A program made the translations under genes and the position numbers. Shown one piece after another: positions 31,863 to 42,289 of a stretch of DNA of 64,000 nt (its first letter is position 1; each line of letters starts with the position of its first letter). The notes beneath the pieces are model-generated. The model had not been told where the DNA came from, did no database searches, and was given only the letters and a program-made list of their open reading frames with translations. This DNA is from Rhizophagus irregularis (lineage: Eukaryota > Glomeromycota > Glomeromycetes > Glomerales > Glomeraceae): contig NC_089443.1 in assembly GCF_026210795.1 (NCBI RefSeq), positions 3,162,001 through 3,226,000 of the forward strand, given 5' to 3'.

Positions 31863-32260
31863 TAAATCAACAAATACTACTAAATTTGATACTATTAATT
31901 AGACATAAATTAATTAAACTTATTATATAAATCAAATATAATTCAAATATAATTCAATTACAATTCAATTTATAAATTCAGATATACTATAAAATATACT
32001 ATAATACACAAAACTAAAAAAAAAAGTAAAAATTCAGATATGCTATAAAATATACTATAATATGCAAACTAAAAAAAAAGTAAAATAAATTTATATAGTA
32101 GTTCATATAAATAATGCATCACCTTGAATAGGATCCTGAACATCACATATATAACTCATAACTGATCTGCATGAATTTAAGTACTTTTTGCTCCTGCTAA
32201 AATAGACCTAATTTGCTAAAAATCAAATTATCACATTTCAAATCTATACTAATTTGCTAA
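31863..32260. other. AT-rich gap with a short local duplication
   Basis: AAATTCAGATATACTATAAA then ATATACTATAATA is repeated at 31975-32010 and 32030-32065. No gene. Confidence 0.4.
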
Positions 32261-32413
32261 GGGCGTCCTTAACGTACAGTGAGTGTGTACGATATTAACG
32301 TACGAACTGGCCCGAGTTTAGGAGTTATGCACTTGCACGTGATAGCGTTAACGTTAATTCCGGTCAGTTCGTACTTTAATATCGTACACCCTCACTGTAC
32401 ATTAAGGAACCCC
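32261..32413. mobile_element. 153-bp MITE
   Basis: Inverted repeats of about 50 bp begin GGGCGTCCTTAACGTACAGT (left) and GGGGTTCCTTAATGTACAGT (complement of right), with GTACGATATTAA and GTACGAACTG shared inside. The 9-bp direct repeat ATTTGCTAA flanks it (32252-32260 and 32414-32422), but AATTTGCTAAAACTC recurs through the surrounding sequence, so the target duplication could be accidental. Confidence 0.65.
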
Positions 32414-32422
32414 ATTTGCTAA

Positions 32423-33779
32423 AACTCAAAATATGAATTAATAATCTTTTTTTTTATTATCAATAAAAAAATAAATGATTAATATAAATTAAACTGCCAA
32501 TTTTTATAATTAAAATATGTAGATTATAGATAAAATAATTAATAAAAATAATAAATTAAATAAATAATTATTAAAAAATAAAATGTTGCGAAACTAAAAG
32601 GACAGTTTTTGGCCCGCATTATGCTTAATTTTGGCCGGAATTATACTTAATTTTGGCCAAAATATGACCCAGACCCTGAAACTAATATTTTTAAAAATAT
32701 TATTTATAAAGTTAAAAACAAAGGATAAGTTAAATTTAAAAAAAAGTACCAATTTGCTCAAATATAAAATATGACTTTGTAAAATCAATACAATTTGCTA
32801 AAACTTATAATTATGACTATTAATTAATTTTCAATCAATTTGCTCTTTCTAAAATTATGAGTTTAACCTAATTTTGATTGAATTTGCTAAAACTCAAATG
32901 TGAATTATATATGTGACGTCCGGAGTGTCCTCCTTGAATATTTAATTTTAATCTTATATATCAACATCAATTTAAAATCAAACATTATAAAAATTTAAAT
33001 ATCATATGAACTATCAAAATATACTAAATTTAATGTAAATTGATTTGTTAATTGTTCAAGTATAACACAATTTATCTAAAATTAAAAATATAACTAGAAA
33101 ACGGAAATCGTTGTAAGTTTAGAACAAAAAACTAAAATTTGCCAATTTTATTGGATAACGATCATGTGGTGAACAGAGAAACTCATGTAATTGATTTTTT
33201 TATAGTGCGTAAACATATATTGTCCTTCACTTTGCTTCAGACAACAACTACAAAAGTAATGCATCATCTTATAAATTAAGCATTTTATAAAAATTGGAAA
33301 TATGTTTTATTATAAATTAAGTGTTAAATAGATATAAATTGGTCTAAATTATTAAAAAAAATCAATTATTTTGATAGTTTATAATTAATTTTATTTAGAA
33401 AATATATTTTAATAATTACTATATTAATATATATAAAATTATAAGATTAACATATATACTAAGGATAACGGTAAACTGTTACGTAAATCCAGAACTTATC
33501 ACGTGATTTATGACGCTGAAAAGAATAATTATCACAGTTAAAGAACCAAACCAATGTATTGAGAAAAAGTTTAAATTAAAATATAATTTATCCAAATACA
33601 GCATAGAACATAAAATAATTAATAAATTTCATTAGATAATCATGTCAGCTAGTAATAAAATAAATCAATCAATTAGATTATCACGTCAGCTAGTAATAAA
33701 TTAGATTAATTAATGTATAAAACAATCATATTTTAACAAATATAGAACAATTAGAACAGAACAATTTGAATGTCAAAAC
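32423..33779. other. AT-rich stretch with scattered AATTTGCTAAAACTC motifs
   Basis: No gene is seen. AATTTGCTAAAACTCAAATG and variants (CAATTTGCTAAAACTTATAA and others at about 32750-32895, again near 39340) suggest remains of a degenerate tandem repeat. A duplicated ATTAGATWATCAYGTCAGCT with AGTAATAAA lies at about 33635-33700. Confidence 0.4.
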
Positions 33780-35416
33780 TACAAAATCACAAAGCAAAAA
33801 CTATATGAAAACGAAATAAAAAAAACCAAGAGACTAATAAATAATGAACAAAATGACTTGCATGAGAACAAGAATTAAAATGGCAAAAAAGAGCAAGGGA
33901 AATAGAACAACAATATGAGGAGTATCTTCAAAATGTTTGTGAAGAAAGAAAAAAAAATGACAGAAACTAACAGTGATCAGGAAAATTGGAAAAATCAGAA
34001 AAACTAACATAGACAAGCTGCGCATAAATAAACTCATAAATTAAAAAACTGAAATATATTAAAAGGACGAAACATCAACTAACAAACATAACAAAATCAT
34101 AAAGAACGAGAAATAAAGGAAATTTATATGAAAAATAATAACAGGAATTCAGACTCACAGCCTATACCACATTTAGCCATCACTACCATGAGCGAAGAAG
34201 AAATCAGTATGTTGCAGGATTTTTGCATAAAAATGATAATATATGTTACAATACATATGGGCTGATTTGTCTTTTATTAGCGATTAATATGGGCTGATTT
34301 GTCTACTCTGCATTAAAAAGAGTTATTGAATTGATTTGCATAATTTTCGTTATTCAAAATTGTTTTGTAATACCAAAAAATCATCTGATTGATGATCACT
34401 TGACTAAATAATAAGTTGAACAAAAATTTACATTTGCAAAACTTAAATTATTAAATGTAAAAGAGATGTGAAAAACCCCATTTTACTAATAAAAAACCCA
34501 TTTCTCATATATATGGAATTTTTAACATATATTATTAAAAAGTAAGTATATTTTAATAAAATATAAAGTAAAATAAAAATTTATATAGTCTTAGTAGCTA
34601 TAAATGTTTATAAAAGTATAATAAAAATATCATATAAAAGATGGTATCATAATAAATATTTTCAAACAATAAAAATAACTATTTTATGTCAGAGTTTGTA
34701 TTACCATCTTTAAATGCAAATATATCAAGATTCACTGATGATCTGTTTTCTATAATTTTAGGCTCGTTGGAAAGCCCTTGTTCTGGACTTTATAGGTGAA
34801 AAAAAAGCTCGCCAATTGAATTATTAGATCCAGAGATATTTACGTTTAAAGTTGAGGTACAAACTTTTTAACATGCTTAAATGCAAATATCTTGGGATCC
34901 ACTGATCCGTATTTTATAAATTTAGGCTCTTCGGAAAGCCCTTGATCTGGTCTATATGAGCGAAAAAAGAGCTTGCCGATTGGATCATTAGATCTGGAGA
35001 TATTTACGTTTAAAGTTGAGATACAAAGTTTTAATATATATAGTAAGTGCTAAGAATTATATTAATTTAAAAGAAATATTTACCAACTTATAGTATAATA
35101 ACATTAAATAAAAGTTTTTTAATACTCACCCCAATTTACTGTATATTATATAGTATTTTGTATAATAAAAATGTAATAAAATCAATATTTTAATTAAAGG
35201 TAGACAAATCAGCCCATATGATTTGCAAAGTATGTCAAGAGTAAATACCTTTATTACCGCTTGTTAAAGGATATGTAAATGCTATTATTATGAAAAAAAT
35301 ACAGACAGCACGTCAAAAAAGTTTCCTGAGGGTAATAATATGCATCCAGGTGACATTCCCAACAAACTTAAAGGACTTAATGAAATAGAAGAAATGCTTA
35401 TTTCTCAGGTTTTTCA
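33780..35416 (+). pseudogene. Helitron N-terminal relic interrupted by a MITE
   Basis: Degenerate frames give a basic region (about 33780-34120, WQKRAREIEQQYEEYLQNV), then MSEEEISMLQDFCIKM (about 34190-34240). After the 959-bp MITE it resumes MICKVCQE, LPLVKGYVN, GNNMHPGDIPNKLKGLNEIE and EMLISQVF (35219-35415). The order matches the N-terminus of Helitron Rep/helicase proteins as I remember them in Glomeromycotina. A second MITE starts right after it and no downstream part follows. Confidence 0.55.
34258..35216 (+). mobile_element. 959-bp TA-flanked MITE, copy 1
   Basis: Ends TGGGCTGATTTGTCT and complement, with TA at 34256-34257 and 35217-35218. The left end is doubled (a second terminal repeat begins at 34290). 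The interior has two tandem, diverged units of about 160 bp containing AAATGCAAATAT, GGCTCGTTGGAAAGCCCTTG and GAGATATTTACGTTTAAAGT. Its insertion between codons of the Helitron relic can be read on both sides. Confidence 0.8.
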
Positions 35417-35418
35417 TA

Positions 35419-36341
35419 TGGGCTGATTTGTCTACCTTTAATTAAAATATTGATTTTATTACATTTTTATTATACAAAATACTATATAATATACAGTAAA
35501 TTGGAAATGAATATTAAAAAATTTTTATTTAATGTTATTATACTATAATTTGGTAAATATTTCTTTTAAATTAATATAATTCTTAGCATTTACTATATAT
35601 GTTAGAAATTTGTATCTCAACTTAAAACGTAAATATCTCCAGATCCAGTAATCCAATTGGCAAGCTCTTTTTTCGTTCATATAGACCAGATCAAAGGCTT
35701 TCCAAAAAGCCTAAATTTATAAAAAATGGATCAGTGGATCCCAAGATATTTGCATTTAAGCATGTTAAAAGTTCGTACCTCAACTTTAAACGTAAATATC
35801 TCCGGATCTAATGATTCAATCGGCGAGCTCTTTTTTCGCCTATAAAGTCCAGAACAAGGGCTTTCCAACGAGCCTAAAATTATAGAAAACGGATCAGTGA
35901 ATCTTGATATATTTGCGTTTAAAGATAGTAATACAAACTCTGACATAAAATAATTATTTTTATTGTTTGAAAATATTTATTATGATACCATCTTTTATAT
36001 GATATTTTTATTATACTTTTATAAACATTTATAGCTACTAAGGCTATATAAATTTTTATTTTACTTTATATTTTATTAAAATATACTTACTTTTTAATAA
36101 TATATGTTAAAAATTCCATATATATGAGAAATGGGTTTTTTATTAGTGAAATGGGTTTTTTCACAGCTCTTTTACATTTAATAATTTAAGTTTCACAAAT
36201 GTAAGTTTTTGTTCAACTTATTATTTAGTCAAGTGATCATCAATCAGATGATTTTTTGGTATTATAAAACAATTTTGAGTAACAAAAATTGTGAAAATCA
36301 ATCAATAACTCTTTTTAATGCAGAGTAGACAAATCAGCACA
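35419..36341 (-). mobile_element. 923-bp TA-flanked MITE, copy 2 (inverted)
   Basis: Same family as 34258-35216 in the opposite orientation, only 202 bp away, with TA at 35417-35418 and 36342-36343. The right end has GCACA instead of GCCCA. A lone end AGACAAATCAGCACATATGA occurs at 38323, so the neighbourhood has been rearranged. Confidence 0.8.
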
Positions 36342-36351
36342 TATATAGGGT

Positions 36352-36438
36352 TGATCACCCTATCTCAGTAGTTGGTTACTGAGACCCTCATTAAGCCTGA
36401 GTATGGTGAGGTCGCAGGTTCGATTCCCATGATCATGG
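36352..36438 (+). other. tRNA-like sequence, candidate SINE head
   Basis: A perfect B box GGTTCGATTCC (36417-36427) and an A-box-like TATCTCAGTAGTTGG lie about 50 bp apart. A D-arm stem CTCAG..CTGAG and an anticodon-arm-like stem CTCA-TTAAGCC-TGAG (would-be anticodon AAG) form, but the T stem and acceptor do not pair properly. A short A-rich tract follows at 36441-36450. It reads as a tRNA-derived SINE or a tRNA pseudogene. Confidence 0.4.
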
Positions 36439-36501
36439 AAATAAAAAAAATTTTACTGCAGACGTTAGCACCAATAGCGTGAAGATACAGGGATTAGGTT
36501 A

Positions 36502-37435
36502 AGGATGGTCATCGGTCCTACCAGTCCTACTCGGTCCTGAACCGGTCGGTCCCAGGACTTGTAGGACCGGACCGCGGTCTTGCATTTTTTTGTGGCGCAG
36601 TAGAACTGGTCCTGTGAACCGACCAGTCCTCATACCGGTCTTCATATAATAAATAATTTTTATATTGAATAAACCTATTAATCTGATAAAGGTCTTCATA
36701 AAATAATATAAAGACCGGCCATTTCCAAACCAATAAATAATGACAATCACTCTTCCCACTTGTAGAGTTGCTTGTCTAAACGCTGAAACTCCAAAACTCC
36801 AAAAAAAGCGTTTAAGCGGAATATCTCATCATCCAGTGATCATAAAAGGATGAAACCACAACCATTCGAATTGTCTTAGCAAGACGCGTCGAATGGTGAC
36901 TAAATCATGTTTCTATGATCAATAGATAATCGGTAATTATTGAATTTATTATCAAATAGTTTTGCCAAAGTAATTTTTTTTTATCGATTCTAAAATCATG
37001 ATTTTGATACCATTCGACGCGCCGCAGCGAGACGATTCGAATGGTGGTAAAATCATCCTTTTATAATCACTGGATAGCGAGATATTACGTTTTGAAGTAT
37101 TTTTTCTCAAAGCTTTAAATTTTGCATGACGTTGTGATGATATCCAGGTGATTTGTAAAAAAAAAAAATTTATATTAAAAATCATTCCAATTAGTGTTCA
37201 TTTATAAAACAAGGCTATTCCTAATAAAGTTAGGGAAGAAAATCTTTTTTTATTTGCAAAAAAAAGAAAAAAGACCAATCGGTCTTAAAAAGACTGCTGT
37301 CCTTAAAAAGACCGACGGTCTTATTATATGTGATACAGGGACCGAAAAGACCGCGGTCCTACACTAAGACGGACCGGTCCGTCTTTTTATGGTGTAGGAT
37401 CCGTAGGACCGTGGATCTAGGACCGAGACCATCTT
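36502..37435. mobile_element. 934-bp MITE of the GGTCATCGGTCCT family
   Basis: The left end AGGATGGTCATCGGTCCTAC has TA before it (36500-36501). The right end complement AAGATGGTCTCGGTCC is followed by TG, a likely decayed TA. GGTCC-rich ends match 16707-17132. The extra interior (about 36780-37115) is an inverted repeat with CCATTCGAATTGTCTTAGCA and CCATTCGACGCG modules. Confidence 0.7.
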
Positions 37436-38320
37436 TGGACGGGGTGGAATTGGGATCGCACCTACTTGGTGAATTAGTGTGTACAGTTAGGCGCACATTT
37501 CAACAAAAGGTCGTGGGGTCCTCTAATGTTCCCTATGAGGTCATTGGAATGTTTGGAGTCCTATCTGTGAGGTCACTGCTTGCATACCTTGTGAGTAATT
37601 TCCTGTCCAGGTGGTCACTCAAATGATACCGCTTGGGGTCTAATGTGGCTAGATGGTTATTATAGATGGTAAAATCCTGGGTGCAATGACTTTGTGGTAG
37701 TTTACTTTCTAATAGGTTTAGGCCAACTAGGATATTCCTAAACAGACAAGTGTACTAGGTGAGGTATGATGGGGCTCAACTCCCCACTAGGCAAGGTACC
37801 GGGCTGGCAGCTTGTAGTAAGGGCACCACTGAATAATCCCAAACAAGCGAGTCTGTACTATCTCACGTTCTCTCTGTCTTAGTGGTCACTACTATACCAT
37901 TCGGGGGGATTCACAACTGTACCTTGGGACTAAGGAATCGTGGGCTGTAGTGGCCTTAAGTGAGCTTTAGTTCAGTTCTGAAGTGTGAATGTTGGTATAG
38001 AAGGGTTTCTAGATGATTGCCATTACATCTGACACTGAAAGTCCTCCATTACTTAAGACAGGCCAGGGTGGCATAATATAAATTCGAGCTTGTCTTGCCT
38101 CTAGAATGGATAAAGGATGAGTAGGGGTTATAGCTAGCCAGTTAGTATTCCGTCGATGGATAGGGACTATCCTGAGGTCAAACTAAAATGGCAGTTGTAG
38201 TGATAATAAGATTTGCCTACTAACACCAGTTGCTTGGATGGTAGTCGTTGGTAAACGTTGGACTACTATGCTATAAATAGGTTCTTAAATGTGAACCTTT
38301 ATCTTGAGTCAAATAACAAG
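37436..38320. other. Less AT-rich patch, about 0.9 kb, unexplained
   Basis: Base composition is clearly less AT-rich than the flanks (for example GGTGAGGTATGATGGGGCTC). It contains repeated phrases such as GTGGTCACT and GGTCACTGC but no long open frame, no tRNA fold and no known repeat ends. It ends at a lone MITE terminus at 38323. It could be a non-coding RNA, a gene relic or an unknown repeat. Confidence 0.4.
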
Positions 38321-38344
38321 ACAAATCAGCACATATGATTTAAC

Positions 38345-39898
38345 AGTAATAGAAGTATTATATGTATACCTATAGCGCTACTCTCTTGTAACTGTTTAAA
38401 AACTAACTCAAGTTTATCAGTAAACTCTATTTCTACAAAGCAGTCTACAGCTTTTTGGGTTTATTTCAAGCCTATTTTTTTTTTTACTGCAGCATATTTG
38501 TTAGTTTATTAAAATAATATTTATGTCAATACATATATAAGTAATACAACATAAATTTAAACTAATATCAATAACTAATAAACCACTCGTCATCCTACAA
38601 GAGGACCCTACGTGTGCACTGTCAGGTCATAGGTGAATTTGAAACTATGAGAGTAAGTCCAATGTGAAATTGTTCTTTTTTAGAGGGAATGTTCCTTCTC
38701 TCAGTTTCAATTCTAGAAAAATTCAACAAGACCTACTGTAAAACAACAAGAAAAAAAAAGAGATTTTAAACAAAAAATTTTAGGGTAAAAAAAAGGATTA
38801 ATAATATTTAGACTAGATGGCGAGTACTCCAACATCCCAAAACTCCTATTTGGCTCAGTCCTCCTATCAGTTGGCCAGTGATCTAAGCAACACCCTAATT
38901 CAGCTAAAATTAAAAGTTTGTCATTGCTGTTAAAGCCTTTCTTTCAAGCCTATTTGAGCATTGTTGTCATTGTTATTAGCCATATTTTATGAAAAAATAA
39001 AAAAATTTTTCTTCAAAAAAAATGGACCAAGTGATTGTCAGAAAGAGTTGCCCATTTAAAGATTTTTGGAATTCTATGTAATCTTAAATTATATATAATT
39101 AAATATTAAAAATTAAAATTTGGTATAATTATATTTTTGATATAGCTTATGATAATTTGTTTGTATGGTATATAAACTTAATATCAATAAAGCATATATA
39201 AATCATTAAAAAAAAAAAAAAAGGTATAATTATATTTTTATATAATATTATAAAAGAAATATTTTCTTATAAAACTAATCAGAACTAAACAATAATATAA
39301 TTAAAAAAAAAAGTAAGTAATTTAAGTCAAATTTAAACTAATTTGCTAAATCAAAATATGACTTACATTTCACATCATTAATTTTTTAAAATTATATACT
39401 GGATCTGATTTTTTTGAAATTATATTTTTCAAAATAATATTTTATTAAAATTAAATTTATACATCGTACTATGCAGGTCAAAAAGACAAGGTGATACAAT
39501 CCAAAAAAGGTAACTATTGCGATGCATAATAAAGAAATTTAATAAATAACATAAAAATGCAATCAAAAAAGTTATTATATATTATAAAAGCCTTTCAAAA
39601 ATTAAAAATTGCAAAAAAAATTTGTATTTTTACTACAAATGTATCAATAGGAAATTAAAGAATAGATTAGGTGGCCAAAACTCTAACCATTTAAGGAATA
39701 ATCTGTTTGTAATTACACTATTTCTGTACCGTCTTAGATTTTTTTTACTGTGCAGGAATATATCTGCAGGCTTAAAGAAAAAGTCTTGTGTTTATTAAAA
39801 GAATTTTCATGAAAATAAATATTGGTAGACATTAAATTAATTCAACTTTCTGTAACTTATTAAGCCGGAAAGCACAATTTTACATTATATCCTCCTTA
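38345..39898. other. Intergenic region upstream of the RING gene
   Basis: Mostly AT-rich with a run of A at about 39210. A 37-codon open frame at 38818-38931 (MASTPTSQNSYLAQSSYQLA..) has amino-acid composition unlike its surroundings and could be the first exon of a lost gene. AATTTGCTAAATCAAAATAT at about 39340 echoes the 32.4-33 kb motif. The promoter of the RING gene must lie here, but I cannot identify elements. Confidence 0.35.
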
Positions 39899-41337
39899 AT
39901 GCTTGTACGTTTGTTCAAACGGTTCCTCTTACTGCTATTGTTGGCACACTGCCCTTTTATCGCTCGTTGGAGTAATTTCGTTGTCGACGCCACTATTGTT
40001 GTTGTGGTAAGAGGTGTTCTCTAAGAAATTTACAGAAAATCAAATTATAAAATGTACAGGAAATATTTTTGGGCGACCGATGTTTTAGAAAATAACAGAC
40101 AACTCTCATGCAAAGCAATTTAGAGTTATATGTAGCGTGCTTTTGTACATTTGAAACTTTCTTTTATACAATTTTTTTTCGTTTGTTAAATTTTTTAAAT
40201 GCGGAAGCTTATATAAATTTTTATAAATATTTTAGTTTATCTTCTCATTCTTAATTCTTTATTTTACAATCATCTAATCGATTTCATTTTATCTTCGATA
40301 GGCAACTAATGTAACGTATCAAGATCGAATCGCTGCGTTTGGGCCACGGCTTACTGATGAAGGTCTTCTCGGATACCTTGTTTCAGTAGAGATGATTGAA
40401 GCTAATAATCAGAAGGGCTGTAGCAAGCTGAAAAGAAAAGCCCCTACTGAACAATGGATTGCACTTGTAGAACGCGGACAATGCACTTTCATTGAAAAGG
40501 TTCGAAACATGCAGGCATCAGGAGCTATTGCAGTAGTTGTAGGAGACAACGAGAAAAACGGGTTGATAACCATGTATGCCACTGGTGAGTTATTATGTAT
40601 TTATCTTTTTGTCATCATAATTACTGGTGATTTTTTTACTTGGTCTTTTTTTTCGTTTTTCCTATAACCATTCTTTTTATTTAGGGGATACTTCTGATGT
40701 GAATATTCCTTCTGTGTTTATTGCGCAGACTGAATATAAAGATTTAAGATCTTCATCCTTAAAACCAGTAGAAGTACACCTAGTAAAAGATAACCTTTTA
40801 CAGTGGTAATGCCGTATCTATATTACGCAATTAATATAATTCAACTAATAACAATTCATTAAATATTGTTTTTTTTTCTGTTGTAAAATAATTTAGGCCT
40901 TTACTTGATGTAATTATTGTTGTAATTCTTTCACCAACAGTAATGATGATCTTTATTTATGTTTTATGGCGTATCCGCCAACGTCAAAGGCGTAAACAAG
41001 ATATAGCACCTCAGCAAGTTGTTGGAAACTTGGCAACGAAAATATTTTTTGAATCAAAGAGACAAGAAAATGAACCACAAGAATGTGCTATTTGTTTGGA
41101 AGACTATGCTGATGGGGATGAGTTAAGAATTCTACCATGCAAACACGAATTCCATATCACGTGTATTGACAGTTGGTTGACAACAAGAAAGAAATTCGTA
41201 CGTATAATTTTTTTAATAAATGCGATGGAAAATTTTTTTATTAATGCTTTTTATTATAGTGCCCCATCTGTAAACGTGACATTTGTTCACCAACCGAGGA
41301 AACTCCTTTGTTATCAAATCATGAACCAACACCATGA
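39899..41337 (+). CDS. PA-TM-RING E3 ubiquitin ligase (five exons, 296 residues)
   Basis: Likely a membrane-bound E3 ubiquitin ligase of the endomembrane system (RNF13/RMR-like class). Exons: 39899-40006, 40302-40584, 40685-40805, 40897-41197, 41260-41337; all introns are GT..AG and phases join without a stop. Residues 1-20 form a signal peptide ([18 protein letters not shown]). Residues about 37-165 are the protease-associated domain ([44 protein letters not shown]), with a glycosylation sequon NVT at 39-41. One membrane segment spans about 172-195, followed by a basic stop-transfer stretch. The RING-H2 finger has C234, C237, C252, H254, H257, C260, C272 and C275, split by the last intron. 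The start is the first ATG giving a signal peptide. This is the only gene in the window without visible damage. PA domains bind cargo or restrict substrates in related proteins; the substrate here is unknown. Confidence 0.9.
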
Positions 41338-42280
41338 TAATTATATTTTAATATGGTTTATATTAATATTTTAACAATAATTTTTGCGTAGATTGAAATT
41401 ATAAGCCTCGGAGATTAATCATCATTCCGTAAGATGATCAAAGTTTGTAAATTATTAGGGTTTGGCTTTTACTGATACTTTTGATAACTTTCAATTCAGC
41501 AAATATTGTGTATTATACAAATGTATTTTTTAAATTCTGAAGCTAACCTATTCTTTCAGCAACCTTTTTTTTTTATTTGGTTTATAAATTTATATACAGT
41601 GTATTTATTTATAAAAAAAAAATTCTGTTTATAGTAAGTAGAAAGAAATTTATAGATCTGAATCCAATAAAAATTTTTTTTTATCAAGCAAGTTTAGAGG
41701 GATTTATATAAAATTATTAAAAAAGTTTGTAATTCAAATAAATTATTAAATTTTCCATTCATATTAAAATAATTTCCTGATATAGATTTAATGATTTATT
41801 AAAGTAATACTTAAAATTTAAAATTTTATAAATTATAAAAATTTTAAATAATCATTAATATAATAATTATAAATTTCTTATACTAAATATATAATTACAA
41901 AACAAAAAAGAGTATTGCTAAATAGTGATTATTATCTTATTAGAATTAAAGTATAATTTTAAGTAAAATTAAAAATGTTATAAAGCTCTGCCCATTAATA
42001 TTTGATGAAAATCACCTGTGATAAGATTTAACAACCCAATAAAAAAAAAAATTTTTTTTTTTATAATTGCTATACATTATTAAATAAAGTAAAATATATA
42101 ATTGTAAATACAAAAGTTACTAAACTAAACTATCTAGAACAAAATAAACTACTTATTATTTTATTAAGGTAATGCAATATAAGAAAACTCATATATGTAT
42201 AGTTAGACAGTTATAAAGCTATGCAGGTATAACAAATATACCAAAAAATGTTTTTTAATTTGAATTATAATTTTTTATTA
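41338..42280. other. AT-rich region downstream of the RING gene
   Basis: No gene is seen. AT content is very high, with A/T homopolymer pairs such as 42043-42062 that could form hairpins. The RING gene 3' end presumably lies within the first 250 bp. Confidence 0.4.
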
Positions 42281-42289
42281 TTATTACTA

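Noticed and set aside
32252-32422. ATTTGCTAA as a firm 9-bp target duplication
   Set aside because: The same phrase recurs several times nearby (32760-32895, 39340), so it may be background; kept only as a possibility.
35731-35946. 71-codon minus-strand frame (MSEFVLLSLNANISRFTDPF)
   Set aside because: It lies in the tandem units of a MITE and is not preserved as a frame in the sister copy.
37330-37626. 98-codon open frame
   Set aside because: It straddles the right end of the 934-bp MITE and the anonymous patch; no domain and no homologous layout.
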